From an uncultured bacterium (GTDB lineage: Bacteria; Auribacterota; Tritonobacteria; UBA1439), in contig CALLYX010000226.1 in assembly GCA_937858775.1 (NCBI GenBank), positions 1-5,141 on the forward strand: 5,141 nucleotides of DNA, given 5' to 3'. Shown piece after piece: positions 1-5,141 of the stretch (positions within the stretch are counted from its first letter, which is position 1; each line of letters begins with the position of its first letter). Under the pieces are notes generated by a model, which saw nothing but the letters and a program-made list of their open reading frames with translations, was not told the origin of the DNA and did not search any database. A program made the position numbers and the translations under genes.

Positions 1-1023
1 CGCCGGAACCCCGCCCGCGGCGCAGCCCACGACCGGCAAGCCGCACGCCCACGCCTCGAGATAGACCATCCCGAACGACTCGTTCCTGGACGGCATGACG
101 TAGATGTCCGCGGCGGCGTAGAGGTCGCGCTTCTCCTCCCCCTCGACCCTCTCGATCGAGGCGATGCGCGCGCGGGTCGCGGGCGCGAGCGATTTCCAGA
201 ATGCCCGGAACTCCGCGAACGTGGGGCCGGCGAGGACGAGCGAGACGTCGCGCCCGCGGGCGAGGAGGATCTCCAACGCCCGCACCGTGTGCGGGGTCCC
301 CTTGTCGCGCGCCTTCGGGCCGACGGAGGCGAGCACCGTCCCGCGCAGCCCGTGCCGGTCCCTGAACCGCGTCCCGTCCCCTCCGCGGACGTCCCCCGGG
401 TTCACCCCCATGCCCACGACCGCGATGATCCGCCTCGGTACGCCCGCGCGCTCGAGCGCCCCCGCCTCGATCTCCGTCTGCGCGATGACCGCGTCCGCCG
501 CGGCGAGAAGGCGCATCTGGGCGGGGGGGGTGTGGATCCTGAGCACCGTGTCGTCCCGCGGTTCGCCGGTGTGGACGAAAGGGCTGTAGATGAGCGGCAC
601 GCGCTCCCGCCGCGCGATCCTCGAAGCGGCGTACAGGAGCATCCCGTACGGGACGAGGCCGGCGTGCACCGCGTCGACCGGGTGGCGCCTGAGCGCCTCA
701 AGGGCCAGGCCCGGCAAAAAGCCGGTGCTGAAGAGGTGGGGGGAAGCGGGGAACGGAAGGCGGGCGAGGCGCCACCGGTGCCGCTCGAATGCGGGGGGGT
801 GCCGGAGGGGGAAGCGCCGGACGGCGACGCCGTTGTGCGTCTCCCGGCGCGGGCCGGCCTTCGCGCCCCCCCGGTTGAGAAACCGTTCGAAGGCGAGGGC
901 GTCGGTCGTGAAGACGGAGACGTCGTGCCCCTCGCGGGCGAGCCGCTCGGCCATCTCCTGGAAGAATATCCCCGATCCGCAGAGGGCCGGCCAGTATTGG
1001 TGGCACAGGTAGAGGATTCTCAT
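1..1023 (-). CDS. GT4-family glycosyltransferase (3' end outside window)
   Basis: This gene is open from an ATG at 1023 to the left edge, giving 341 codons without a stop; its C-terminus lies outside the window. The product is a GT-B fold, GT4-type retaining glycosyltransferase, expected to move a sugar from a nucleotide-sugar donor to a lipid-linked or growing glycan in the cytoplasm. The N-terminal Rossmann half starts MRILYLCHQYWPALCGSG and continues with an amphipathic helix and HDVSVFTTD (residues 33-41). The donor-binding half holds SVGPKARDKG (233-242), LVLAGP (262-267), AAADIYVMPSRNESFGMVYL (303-322) and GLPVVGCAAGGVP (328-340). The GT4 EX7E signature is E315/E323. Typical GT4 enzymes have about 370-400 residues, so perhaps 30-60 are missing. 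The start is supported by the family N-terminus and by a promoter just upstream. Three runs of 7-8 identical G/C bases lie inside the gene. Donor and acceptor cannot be deduced. Confidence 0.93.
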   Translation of the reverse strand, partial: MRILYLCHQYWPALCGSGIFFQEMAERLAREGHDVSVFTTDALAFERFLNRGGAKAGPRRETHNGVAVRRFPLRHPPAFERHRWRLARLPFPASPHLFSTGFLPGLALEALRRHPVDAVHAGLVPYGMLLYAASRIARRERVPLIYSPFVHTGEPRDDTVLRIHTPPAQMRLLAAADAVIAQTEIEAGALERAGVPRRIIAVVGMGVNPGDVRGGDGTRFRDRHGLRGTVLASVGPKARDKGTPHTVRALEILLARGRDVSLVLAGPTFAEFRAFWKSLAPATRARIASIERVEGEEKRDLYAAADIYVMPSRNESFGMVYLEAWACGLPVVGCAAGGVPA

Positions 1024-1071
1024 GCGCCCCCGGGGCCTTTCGTTTCGCGCGCGAACGTGATAGACTATCGG

Positions 1072-1080
1072 ATTATAACA
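1072..1080 (-). promoter_or_regulatory. extended -10 promoter for the left-hand GT4 gene
   Basis: Read on the minus strand, the sequence is TGTTATAAT: a perfect TATAAT hexamer (complement of 1072-1077) preceded by TGn, the extended -10 motif of housekeeping sigma factors. It lies in the only AT-rich patch of a very GC-rich window. Transcription would begin near 1065, giving a leader of about 40 bases before the ATG at 1023. No good -35 is seen at the usual distance, which an extended -10 can tolerate. The ribosome-binding signal before 1023 is weak, a GGGGG stretch. The sequence match is direct; promoter activity is inferred. Confidence 0.55.
1074..1079 (+). promoter_or_regulatory. possible -10 element for the radical SAM gene
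   Basis: TATAAC on the plus strand matches the -10 consensus at five of six positions and overlaps the minus-strand TATAAT almost completely. No convincing -35 box is found 16-18 bases upstream, where the sequence is only GC-rich. Initiation here would leave a leader of only about 10 bases before the ATG at 1096, which is short. An alternative is TAGACT at 1061-1066, preceded by TGA (extended -10-like, four of six matches), which would give a more usual leader of about 23 bases. Either is weak alone, but both lie in the only divergent gap. Confidence 0.3.
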
Positions 1081-1083
1081 CAC

Positions 1084-1093
1084 GGGGGCGGGG
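1084..1093 (+). promoter_or_regulatory. G-rich ribosome-binding region of the radical SAM gene
   Basis: GGGGGCGGGG lies directly upstream of the ATG at 1096. It is a loose Shine-Dalgarno match without a clean AGGAG core. It supports ATG 1096 over the in-frame GTG at 1057, which would place its own upstream signal inside the promoter patch, and over the far-upstream in-frame ATG at 289, which lies inside the opposing gene. Confidence 0.4.
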
Positions 1094-1095
1094 CG

Positions 1096-2262
1096 ATGCG
1101 GCAGGCGGCGTTCGTGGGGAGGAACAGGCGCGAGAGGGCCCTCTTCGGCCTCTACCGGGAGAGCGCCCCGCGCTTTTACTGGTGCGTGACGTGGCATATA
1201 CACTTCGCGTGCAACCAGGATTGCATCTACTGCTTCAACAAGTCGAGCCCCTCCGTCGCCGAAATGGCGCCCGACTACGAAAAGGCGCTCGCGGAACTCG
1301 CCCGCGTGAAGCCGAAGCACCTCTGCATCTCGGGCGGGGAGCCGACGCTGGTGCCCGAGATCGTCCCGATCATCCGCCGTCTGCGGGAGGGGTGCGGGGA
1401 GGGGATGCAGATCGAGTTCAACTCCAACTGCACGGGCCGCCCGGAACTCCTGCCCGAGATCCTTCCCCACGCGAACATCCTAGCCGCCAGCATCGACGGG
1501 GCCGGCGAGGTCAACAGGGAGCAGCGCGGCGTCGACGGCGACGTGGTGCTCGCGGCTATCGAGAAGATCGCCACGCACCCGTACCCGTCCTGGAGCCGCT
1601 TCCGGAGGATCATGGCCGTCCCCACGGCGACGATCCGCTCCTACGCCCGCCTGCCGGAGCTCTTCGACCGGCTGAGGGAGATCAAGCGGAAGAGCCCCCT
1701 CGAGATGAGCGTCGAGGTGAAGCCGGTCTTCCCGTACCACAAGCCGCTCTCCCCCGCGTCGAGGCCCGAGGCCTGGGAGGATTTCGTCGCCCGGAGCCGG
1801 GAGTGGGAAAAGGAGTACAAGGAGATCCGTGTCGAGGTGCGGGGGGTGAGCGCCTTCAGCGGCCTGAACAGGGGCGGGGGGAAGATGCGCTCGAAATGCT
1901 GGCGCCAGTTCTTCACCGCCATGCTCTGGCCGAACGGAATCTGGACCTACTGCAAGCCGGACTGGTTCTCGCGCAACTACTTCATCCCGAGCTACCGGGA
2001 CGGCGGGAGGCGCGACAAGCTCCGCGCGGCGATCGAGAGCGTCCACTCCCTCTTCCTCGCCCCGTGCGACCTCACCTGCTACGCCCCCTGCGAGCACGGG
2101 GAGAACCTCGACCGGGCCCTCTCGGCGGGGAGGGCGAGCGCGCTGGCGGAAGAGGCGGAGAGAATAGGGCTATCCATCCCCCCCGGTGAGCTTCGGGATG
2201 TATGCGCCTTCATCAAGCGCCGCTGCAACCCGTCCCTCGTGATGGACCTCGACCGCGCCTAG
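1096..2262 (+). CDS. radical SAM protein with SPASM/twitch-like C-terminus
   Basis: The product has 388 residues. It is a radical S-adenosylmethionine enzyme, which uses a [4Fe-4S] cluster to cleave SAM and generate a 5'-deoxyadenosyl radical. The cluster motif is C39-X3-C43-X2-C46, followed by F and N. Other landmarks are the SAM-binding GGEP (80-83) after HLCIS, and ASIDGA (131-136), which fits the partial TIM barrel. The C-terminal part has C268-X12-G281-X4-C286, matching the first half of the SPASM/twitch pattern, then C324-X3-C328-X3-C332, whose spacing differs from canonical SPASM CX2CX5CX3C. It probably binds at least one auxiliary cluster. C370 and C377 lie near the end. No signal peptide or membrane segment is visible, so it is cytoplasmic. 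The frame stays open upstream to 289, but that stretch lies antisense to the GT4 gene and reads as R/P/G-rich noise; ATG 1096 was chosen. Its substrate is unknown; a sugar or glycan precursor is inferred from context only. Confidence 0.93.
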   Translation: MRQAAFVGRNRRERALFGLYRESAPRFYWCVTWHIHFACNQDCIYCFNKSSPSVAEMAPDYEKALAELARVKPKHLCISGGEPTLVPEIVPIIRRLREGCGEGMQIEFNSNCTGRPELLPEILPHANILAASIDGAGEVNREQRGVDGDVVLAAIEKIATHPYPSWSRFRRIMAVPTATIRSYARLPELFDRLREIKRKSPLEMSVEVKPVFPYHKPLSPASRPEAWEDFVARSREWEKEYKEIRVEVRGVSAFSGLNRGGGKMRSKCWRQFFTAMLWPNGIWTYCKPDWFSRNYFIPSYRDGGRRDKLRAAIESVHSLFLAPCDLTCYAPCEHGENLDRALSAGRASALAEEAERIGLSIPPGELRDVCAFIKRRCNPSLVMDLDRA

Positions 2263-2398
2263 GCCGCGCCGGCCCGTTCGGCCCCCCTTACGGACGATGA
2301 AGAGCCCCCGGTTTCATTTTCCGGACGTATCGGCCGCCGGATAGATGAACACGCTCGCGCGCCCGGGGGGCGGCCGCACCGCTCGAGGAATGCCCGGA
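2263..2398. other. convergent intergenic gap, no gene seen
   Basis: These 136 bases separate the stop codons of the plus-strand radical SAM gene and the minus-strand GT2 gene. No reading frame here resembles a protein. There is a short hairpin, GGCC-CGTTC-GGCC, at 2271-2283, just after the radical SAM stop, and a longer inverted repeat described separately. Neither is followed by a T-run in either direction, so no canonical intrinsic terminator can be called. Transcription may end by a Rho-type mechanism, or transcripts may overlap. Confidence 0.6.
2331..2376. terminator. 8-bp G/C inverted repeat, possible weak bidirectional terminator
   Basis: CGGCCGCC at 2331-2338 is exactly complementary to GGCGGCCG at 2369-2376, with a 30-base loop that holds a smaller stem, CGCCC/GGGCG. 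It lies between two convergent genes, 23 bases past the GT2 stop on the minus strand and about 70 bases past the radical SAM stop on the plus strand. There is no U-tract. In DNA this GC-rich an 8-bp repeat can arise by chance, so confidence is low. Confidence 0.22.
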
Positions 2399-3871
2399 TC
2401 ACCGGGAAGCGGCGCCGGCGGCGATACGGATTGCGGTCACGCTCGGGCCCAGGAGACGGTAATCGCCGTTGCCGAAATGGTCGTCCGGGCGCCAGCCCTC
2501 GCTCGTGGCGATCCGGCACTCCCATATATCTTCCGCCGCGCCGCCCGGGGGGAGGGGATGCGTTTCGACCCGGCGCTCGTCCCTGTCGAGCGAGAATGTC
2601 CCGATCCGCTCCCCGTTCGCGAACAGCCAGCCCGAGAGCGGCTTCACGGGGCAGCCCAGGAACGAGACCTCCAGCGACTCGGCCGCCCCGGGCGTGCGGG
2701 GGAGGTAGAACCACGCGTCCGTCGAGAGGCGGCGGGCCTTTCCGCCGGACGGGACGGCGTGGAGGTTCGCCCATCCGGGGCCGAGTGACGAGGCGTCGCC
2801 CTCCCCCATGGCGATGCGCGAGGGCCTCGAGGACGACCTCGCGTAGAGCGCAGCGTCGTGGACCGGGTAGTCGGGCGTGATCCGGGGGCTCTGCCCGTAG
2901 ACCGGCGTGATGAAGCGGAGCATCTGCTCGTCGGAGACCGCGCGAAATCTCCGCGCGCGGAGGCGAAGGGCCACGAGGCCGGGCAGGCGGGCCAGGTTCC
3001 AGGCGTAGGCGCGCGGATAGACCATCGCGCGGGAGAGGGCGCCGGGTCCGCCGCGGGAGAGGATGTCGGCGACGAGCCGCGCGTCGTAGCGGAGCATCCG
3101 GGGGAGGACGGCGCGGAGGGTCCGCATCGAGTGGTTCTTCAGCACGTTCCTGATCCGGTTCTTCTCGTTCAGGTATATCCGGCGCGCGCTGAATTTGCCC
3201 ATCGTCGCGTTGAACTTGTGGTACGCCACTGCCGCCGGGACCGCGACGACCCTGTACCCTGCGAGGCGCATCCGCCACGAGATGTCAATGTCCTCGAGGA
3301 AGATGAAGTAGCCCGGCTCGAAGAGGCCGACGCGCCGCAGCGCCCCGCACCGCAGGAGGCACGCCCCCCCCGAGATCCCGAAGACCTCCTCGACGCTGTC
3401 GTACCGCCCCTCGTCCCTCTCGCCCATCCCGCGGTCCCCGCCGCAGCCGATCATCGTGACCTCGGTGCCGACGCCGTTCAGGACGCTCCGCGCGTCGAAG
3501 AAGAGCAGCTTGGGGGCGCAGGCGCCGATCGCCGGGTCCGCGTCCGCGGCCGAGACGAGGGCGGCTACGAACTCCGGGTCGCACTCGGTGTCGTTGTTCA
3601 GCAGGATGACGTGTTCCGCCCCCCGCCCCATGGCGAGGCGGATGCCGCGGTTGTTCCCCTCGGCGAAGCCGAGGTTCTTCTCGAGGCGCAGCACCTCCAC
3701 CCGCGGATGCTCCCGCCGCGCCCAGTCGACGCTCCCGTCGGTCGAGCCGTTGTCCACGAGGAGCGTCGTGAACGCGGGGTGCGACTGCCTCTTCAGCGAG
3801 GCGAGGCAGGCGGGGAGGTGCTCGAGGCCGTTCCAGTTGAGCACGATGACGAAGACGCGCGGCGGGTTCAT
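2399..3871 (-). CDS. GT2 glycosyltransferase (rhamnosyltransferase-like) with extra C-terminal domain
   Basis: The product has 490 residues. The N-terminal part (about 1-310) is a GT-A fold, GT2 inverting glycosyltransferase of the WcaA/RfbN-like type (COG1216), which adds sugars such as rhamnose to surface polysaccharides. Visible motifs are VFVIVLNWNG (6-15), the nucleotide-binding LLVDNGSTDG (37-46), NLGFAEGNNRG (66-76), LLNNDTE (90-96) in the DXD-like metal position, ISGGACLL (166-173), and FLEDIDISWRMRLAGY (191-206), which holds the ED pair typical of the catalytic base region. No membrane segment is evident. Residues about 355-484 form an added beta-rich domain, so the protein is much longer than the usual 280-330 residues. 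The start ATG overlaps the upstream stop as ATGA, and a GAGGGG ribosome-binding site lies at 3874-3879, giving strong support for this start. The frame extends upstream to 4048, but that part is antisense-frame noise within the neighbouring gene. Donor sugar is unknown. Confidence 0.94.
   Translation of the reverse strand: MNPPRVFVIVLNWNGLEHLPACLASLKRQSHPAFTTLLVDNGSTDGSVDWARREHPRVEVLRLEKNLGFAEGNNRGIRLAMGRGAEHVILLNNDTECDPEFVAALVSAADADPAIGACAPKLLFFDARSVLNGVGTEVTMIGCGGDRGMGERDEGRYDSVEEVFGISGGACLLRCGALRRVGLFEPGYFIFLEDIDISWRMRLAGYRVVAVPAAVAYHKFNATMGKFSARRIYLNEKNRIRNVLKNHSMRTLRAVLPRMLRYDARLVADILSRGGPGALSRAMVYPRAYAWNLARLPGLVALRLRARRFRAVSDEQMLRFITPVYGQSPRITPDYPVHDAALYARSSSRPSRIAMGEGDASSLGPGWANLHAVPSGGKARRLSTDAWFYLPRTPGAAESLEVSFLGCPVKPLSGWLFANGERIGTFSLDRDERRVETHPLPPGGAAEDIWECRIATSEGWRPDDHFGNGDYRLLGPSVTAIRIAAGAASR
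2420..2809 (-). other. C-terminal beta-sandwich-like domain of the GT2 protein
   Basis: This covers residues about 355-484 of the GT2 product. The pattern is alternating hydrophobic strands with a GPGWANLH segment (364-371), a WFYLPR strand (387-392), SGWLFANGERIGTFSL (413-428), a proline-rich turn, and a closing GDYRLLGPSVTAIRI (469-483). This order (G-W near the start, A-x-F/L-x-L strand, V-x-x-N-G-x-x-x-G, final D-x-R-x-LG-x-x-V-x-x-I) resembles a small jelly-roll domain that I recall fused to glycosyltransferases and methyltransferases in surface-glycan loci. A role in binding acceptor carbohydrate is inferred. I cannot name an exact family. Confidence 0.5.
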
Positions 3872-3879
3872 CGCCCCTC
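3868..3879 (-). promoter_or_regulatory. ATGA start-stop overlap with ribosome-binding site
   Basis: On the minus strand, the TGA ending the upstream glycosyltransferase (3870-3868) shares bases with the ATG starting the GT2 gene (3871-3869). A GAGGGG sequence (complement of 3874-3879) precedes the ATG by two bases, with its GAGG core four bases away. This arrangement indicates translational coupling within one transcript and fixes the GT2 start. Confidence 0.8.
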
Positions 3880-5141
3880 GCTTTCCCGTCCCGGGAGGCG
3901 CTTGTAGAGGCGGTACGCGCCGGACGCCTTGATGGAGCGGAGCTCGCCCAGCTTCGCCTTGAGCTCCTCCCGGCTCCCCCCGAACCGGGGGTGGAGGAGG
4001 CCGTCCATGCCCGGGCGGCGATCGACCGCGGACGGGGCCGCCGCCCACTGCCGGATCGGGCCGGTCGTCGCCTCGAAGGTGCGGCGGGAAAGGACGTAGT
4101 CGCGCGCCCTCGCCCCCATCGCGCGGAGCGATTTCCGGTCCGCGGCGAGGGAGAGGATCTTTTCCCCGAGGGCGGCGTGGTCGCCGATCGGGAACGTCGC
4201 GACGAGCCGCTCGCGATCGAGCGTCTCGGAGAGCTCGCAGAGCACGGTGGTGAGGGCGGGAAGGCCCGCGGAGGCCCAGTCGAGCAGGCGGGTGCGGCAG
4301 CCGAGGAGGCCCTCGTACAGGTATTTGTCCGCGTTGATCCCGACGTCCGCGTCGAAGTAGTAGTCGTTCACCTCATCCCGCGGGACCCACCCTTCCATGA
4401 CGAACCGCTCCCGGTGCGCCGAGCGGCGGACGCGGTCGAGGAAGCGCGGGTAGGTCAGCTCGTCGTGGTCGCGTATCTCCCCGCCCGTGGAGACGAACCG
4501 GACCGACGGGTTCCGCTCCATGGCGTGCTCGAGGCCGCGGAAGAGCGTGTCGGTGTCGGCCCAGGTGTTGTAGCCCCCGCTCCAGAGGACGACGAAATCG
4601 TCCTCGCCGACCCTCACTCCCCGCAGCGGATGTTTCCCGGAAGGGGAGCGGCCCCCGGGGACAGCGCTGTGCATGACGTGTACGAGCCTCCTTCCCGCGT
4701 CGGCCGCGCAGGGCCGCCCCTGCGACGCGAGCTCGCCGAGGAGGGCGTGGCGCTGGCGCGTCGAGACGGCGGAGAACCGATCCCCTCGGAGCAGCACCGG
4801 CCTCAACTGGCCCCAGAACGACGCGACCCAGTGGTCGTCTCCGTATACGGCGGCCTTCGCCTGCGCCTCCGCCATTGTGTCGCCGTAGATGTCGGCCCAG
4901 AAAGGCAGCCCCCCGCCGAGCGCGGCGGCGAGGCGCTCGAACAGCGCCGGGTTGGACTCGATGATGTGCATCCAGCAGCGGATCTCCGGCAGATGATAGG
5001 GGTTGACGACCGTCTCCCACTCGTCGGTCGCCCCCCGGATGTCCGGGTACTGGAACTTCCAGTAGAGGATGTCCTCCATGAGGTGGTCGGCCGCCCTTGC
5101 GTTGCCGGCCTCGCCGATCGCCACGCCGATCGCCTCGTAAC
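3868..5141 (-). CDS. GT4-like (group 1) glycosyltransferase, probably 5'-incomplete
   Basis: The frame is open to the right edge. Numbering from the GTG at 5124 gives 418 residues, but the preceding in-window codons (YEAIG) read as coding, so the true start probably lies outside. The N-terminal half has PFWADIYGDTMAEAQA (74-89), comparable to the W/V-D-hY-D-P segment of group 1 enzymes. The donor-binding half has FVVLWSGGYNTWADTDTLF (177-195), VRFVSTGG (208-215), FVMEGWVPRDEVNDYY (241-256), DADVGINADK (258-267) and GLLGCRTRLLDWASAGLPAL (272-291), then LCELSETL (295-302). The classic GT4 EX7E is not obvious; the DVGIN...R-x-R-LLDW segment occupies its place. The tail ELKAKLGELRSIK...YRLYKRLPG (387-412) is a predicted amphipathic helix ending in a motif frequent at glycosyltransferase C-termini. 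It is cytoplasmic with no visible membrane segment. It overlaps the GT2 gene by four bases and probably acts in the same glycan pathway. A GTG 5124 start, with GAGG eight bases upstream, remains possible. Confidence 0.88.
   Translation of the reverse strand, partial: YEAIGVAIGEAGNARAADHLMEDILYWKFQYPDIRGATDEWETVVNPYHLPEIRCWMHIIESNPALFERLAAALGGGLPFWADIYGDTMAEAQAKAAVYGDDHWVASFWGQLRPVLLRGDRFSAVSTRQRHALLGELASQGRPCAADAGRRLVHVMHSAVPGGRSPSGKHPLRGVRVGEDDFVVLWSGGYNTWADTDTLFRGLEHAMERNPSVRFVSTGGEIRDHDELTYPRFLDRVRRSAHRERFVMEGWVPRDEVNDYYFDADVGINADKYLYEGLLGCRTRLLDWASAGLPALTTVLCELSETLDRERLVATFPIGDHAALGEKILSLAADRKSLRAMGARARDYVLSRRTFEATTGPIRQWAAAPSAVDRRPGMDGLLHPRFGGSREELKAKLGELRSIKASGAYRLYKRLPGRESEGR
5113..5134 (-). 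repeat. short 12-base tandem repeat at the right edge
   Basis: GCCGATCGCC occurs at 5113-5122 and again at 5125-5134, giving a 12-base period. On the minus strand it encodes AIGV-AIGE in the open frame. Each copy contains the palindrome CGATCG. It lies across the candidate GTG start at 5124 and may simply reflect codon bias. Confidence 0.5.

Noticed and set aside
289..1095. Upstream extension of the radical SAM frame (in-frame ATG at 289)
   Set aside because: The 269 extra residues are R/P/G/E-rich noise with no domain features, and the stretch is antisense to a clear GT4 gene. The enzyme's own N-terminus fits ATG 1096.
1182..2189. Plus-strand open frame of 335 codons in another frame of the radical SAM gene
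   Set aside because: It is an out-of-frame reading of the same DNA with R/P/G-rich composition. The cysteine motif and GGEP lie in the other frame.
2271..2283. GGCC-CGTTC-GGCC hairpin as an intrinsic terminator of the radical SAM gene
   Set aside because: The stem is only 4 bp and is followed by CCCCC rather than a T-run, so it falls short of a terminator call.
2259..3278. Minus-strand open frame of 339 codons in another frame of the GT2 gene
   Set aside because: Composition is dominated by R, P and G, typical of a shifted frame in high-GC DNA, and it overlaps the true gene almost entirely.
2858..3907. Long plus-strand open frame of 349 codons opposite the GT2 gene
   Set aside because: It is antisense to a gene with clear GT2 motifs. 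Its product is rich in R, A, V and E without any recognisable motif, as expected from the complement of GC-rich coding DNA.
3872..4048. Upstream extension of the GT2 frame by 59 codons
   Set aside because: The extension lies inside the neighbouring glycosyltransferase gene on the same strand and has low-complexity composition. The ATGA overlap, ribosome-binding site and family N-terminus support 3871.
1..5141. CRISPR array, tRNA, rRNA, insertion sequence or riboswitch
   Set aside because: No regularly spaced repeats, no cloverleaf-like or rRNA-like sequence, no transposase motif and no terminal inverted repeats were seen. Nearly all of the window is explained by four protein genes.

Overview
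The window is dense, protein-coding and very GC-rich. Third codon positions are almost always G or C, and one AT-rich patch near 1061-1080 stands out. It reads as part of a cell-surface polysaccharide or glycan locus (O-antigen, capsule, exopolysaccharide or S-layer glycan type) from a high-GC, probably environmental, bacterium. No rRNA, tRNA, mobile element or marker gene is present, so the phylum cannot be named from this sequence.

Layout. Positions 1-1023 (minus) hold the first 341 codons of a GT4-type retaining glycosyltransferase that runs off the left edge. A 72-base divergent intergenic region (1024-1095) carries the only promoter-like AT-rich sequence, including a perfect extended -10 element on the minus strand. 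Positions 1096-2262 (plus) hold a complete 388-residue radical SAM enzyme with a CX3CX2C cluster motif and a degenerate SPASM/twitch-like C-terminus. Positions 2263-2398 form a 136-base gap between two convergent genes, containing only G/C-rich inverted repeats. Positions 2399-3871 (minus) hold a complete 490-residue GT2 glycosyltransferase with an extra beta-rich C-terminal domain. Positions 3868-5141 (minus) hold a second, divergent GT4-like glycosyltransferase. It overlaps the GT2 gene by ATGA and probably continues past the right edge.

How the genes fit together. The two right-hand minus-strand genes are translationally coupled and probably add successive sugars to one glycan. The left-hand GT4 gene lies on the same strand but has its own likely promoter. 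The radical SAM gene is the only one on the plus strand. It sits between the glycosyltransferases with no RiPP precursor or other obvious peptide substrate in view, so it may modify a sugar, nucleotide sugar or glycan. That role is an inference. The most unusual items are this radical SAM/SPASM-like protein in a glycosyltransferase cluster and the C-terminal sugar-binding-like domain fused to the GT2 enzyme.
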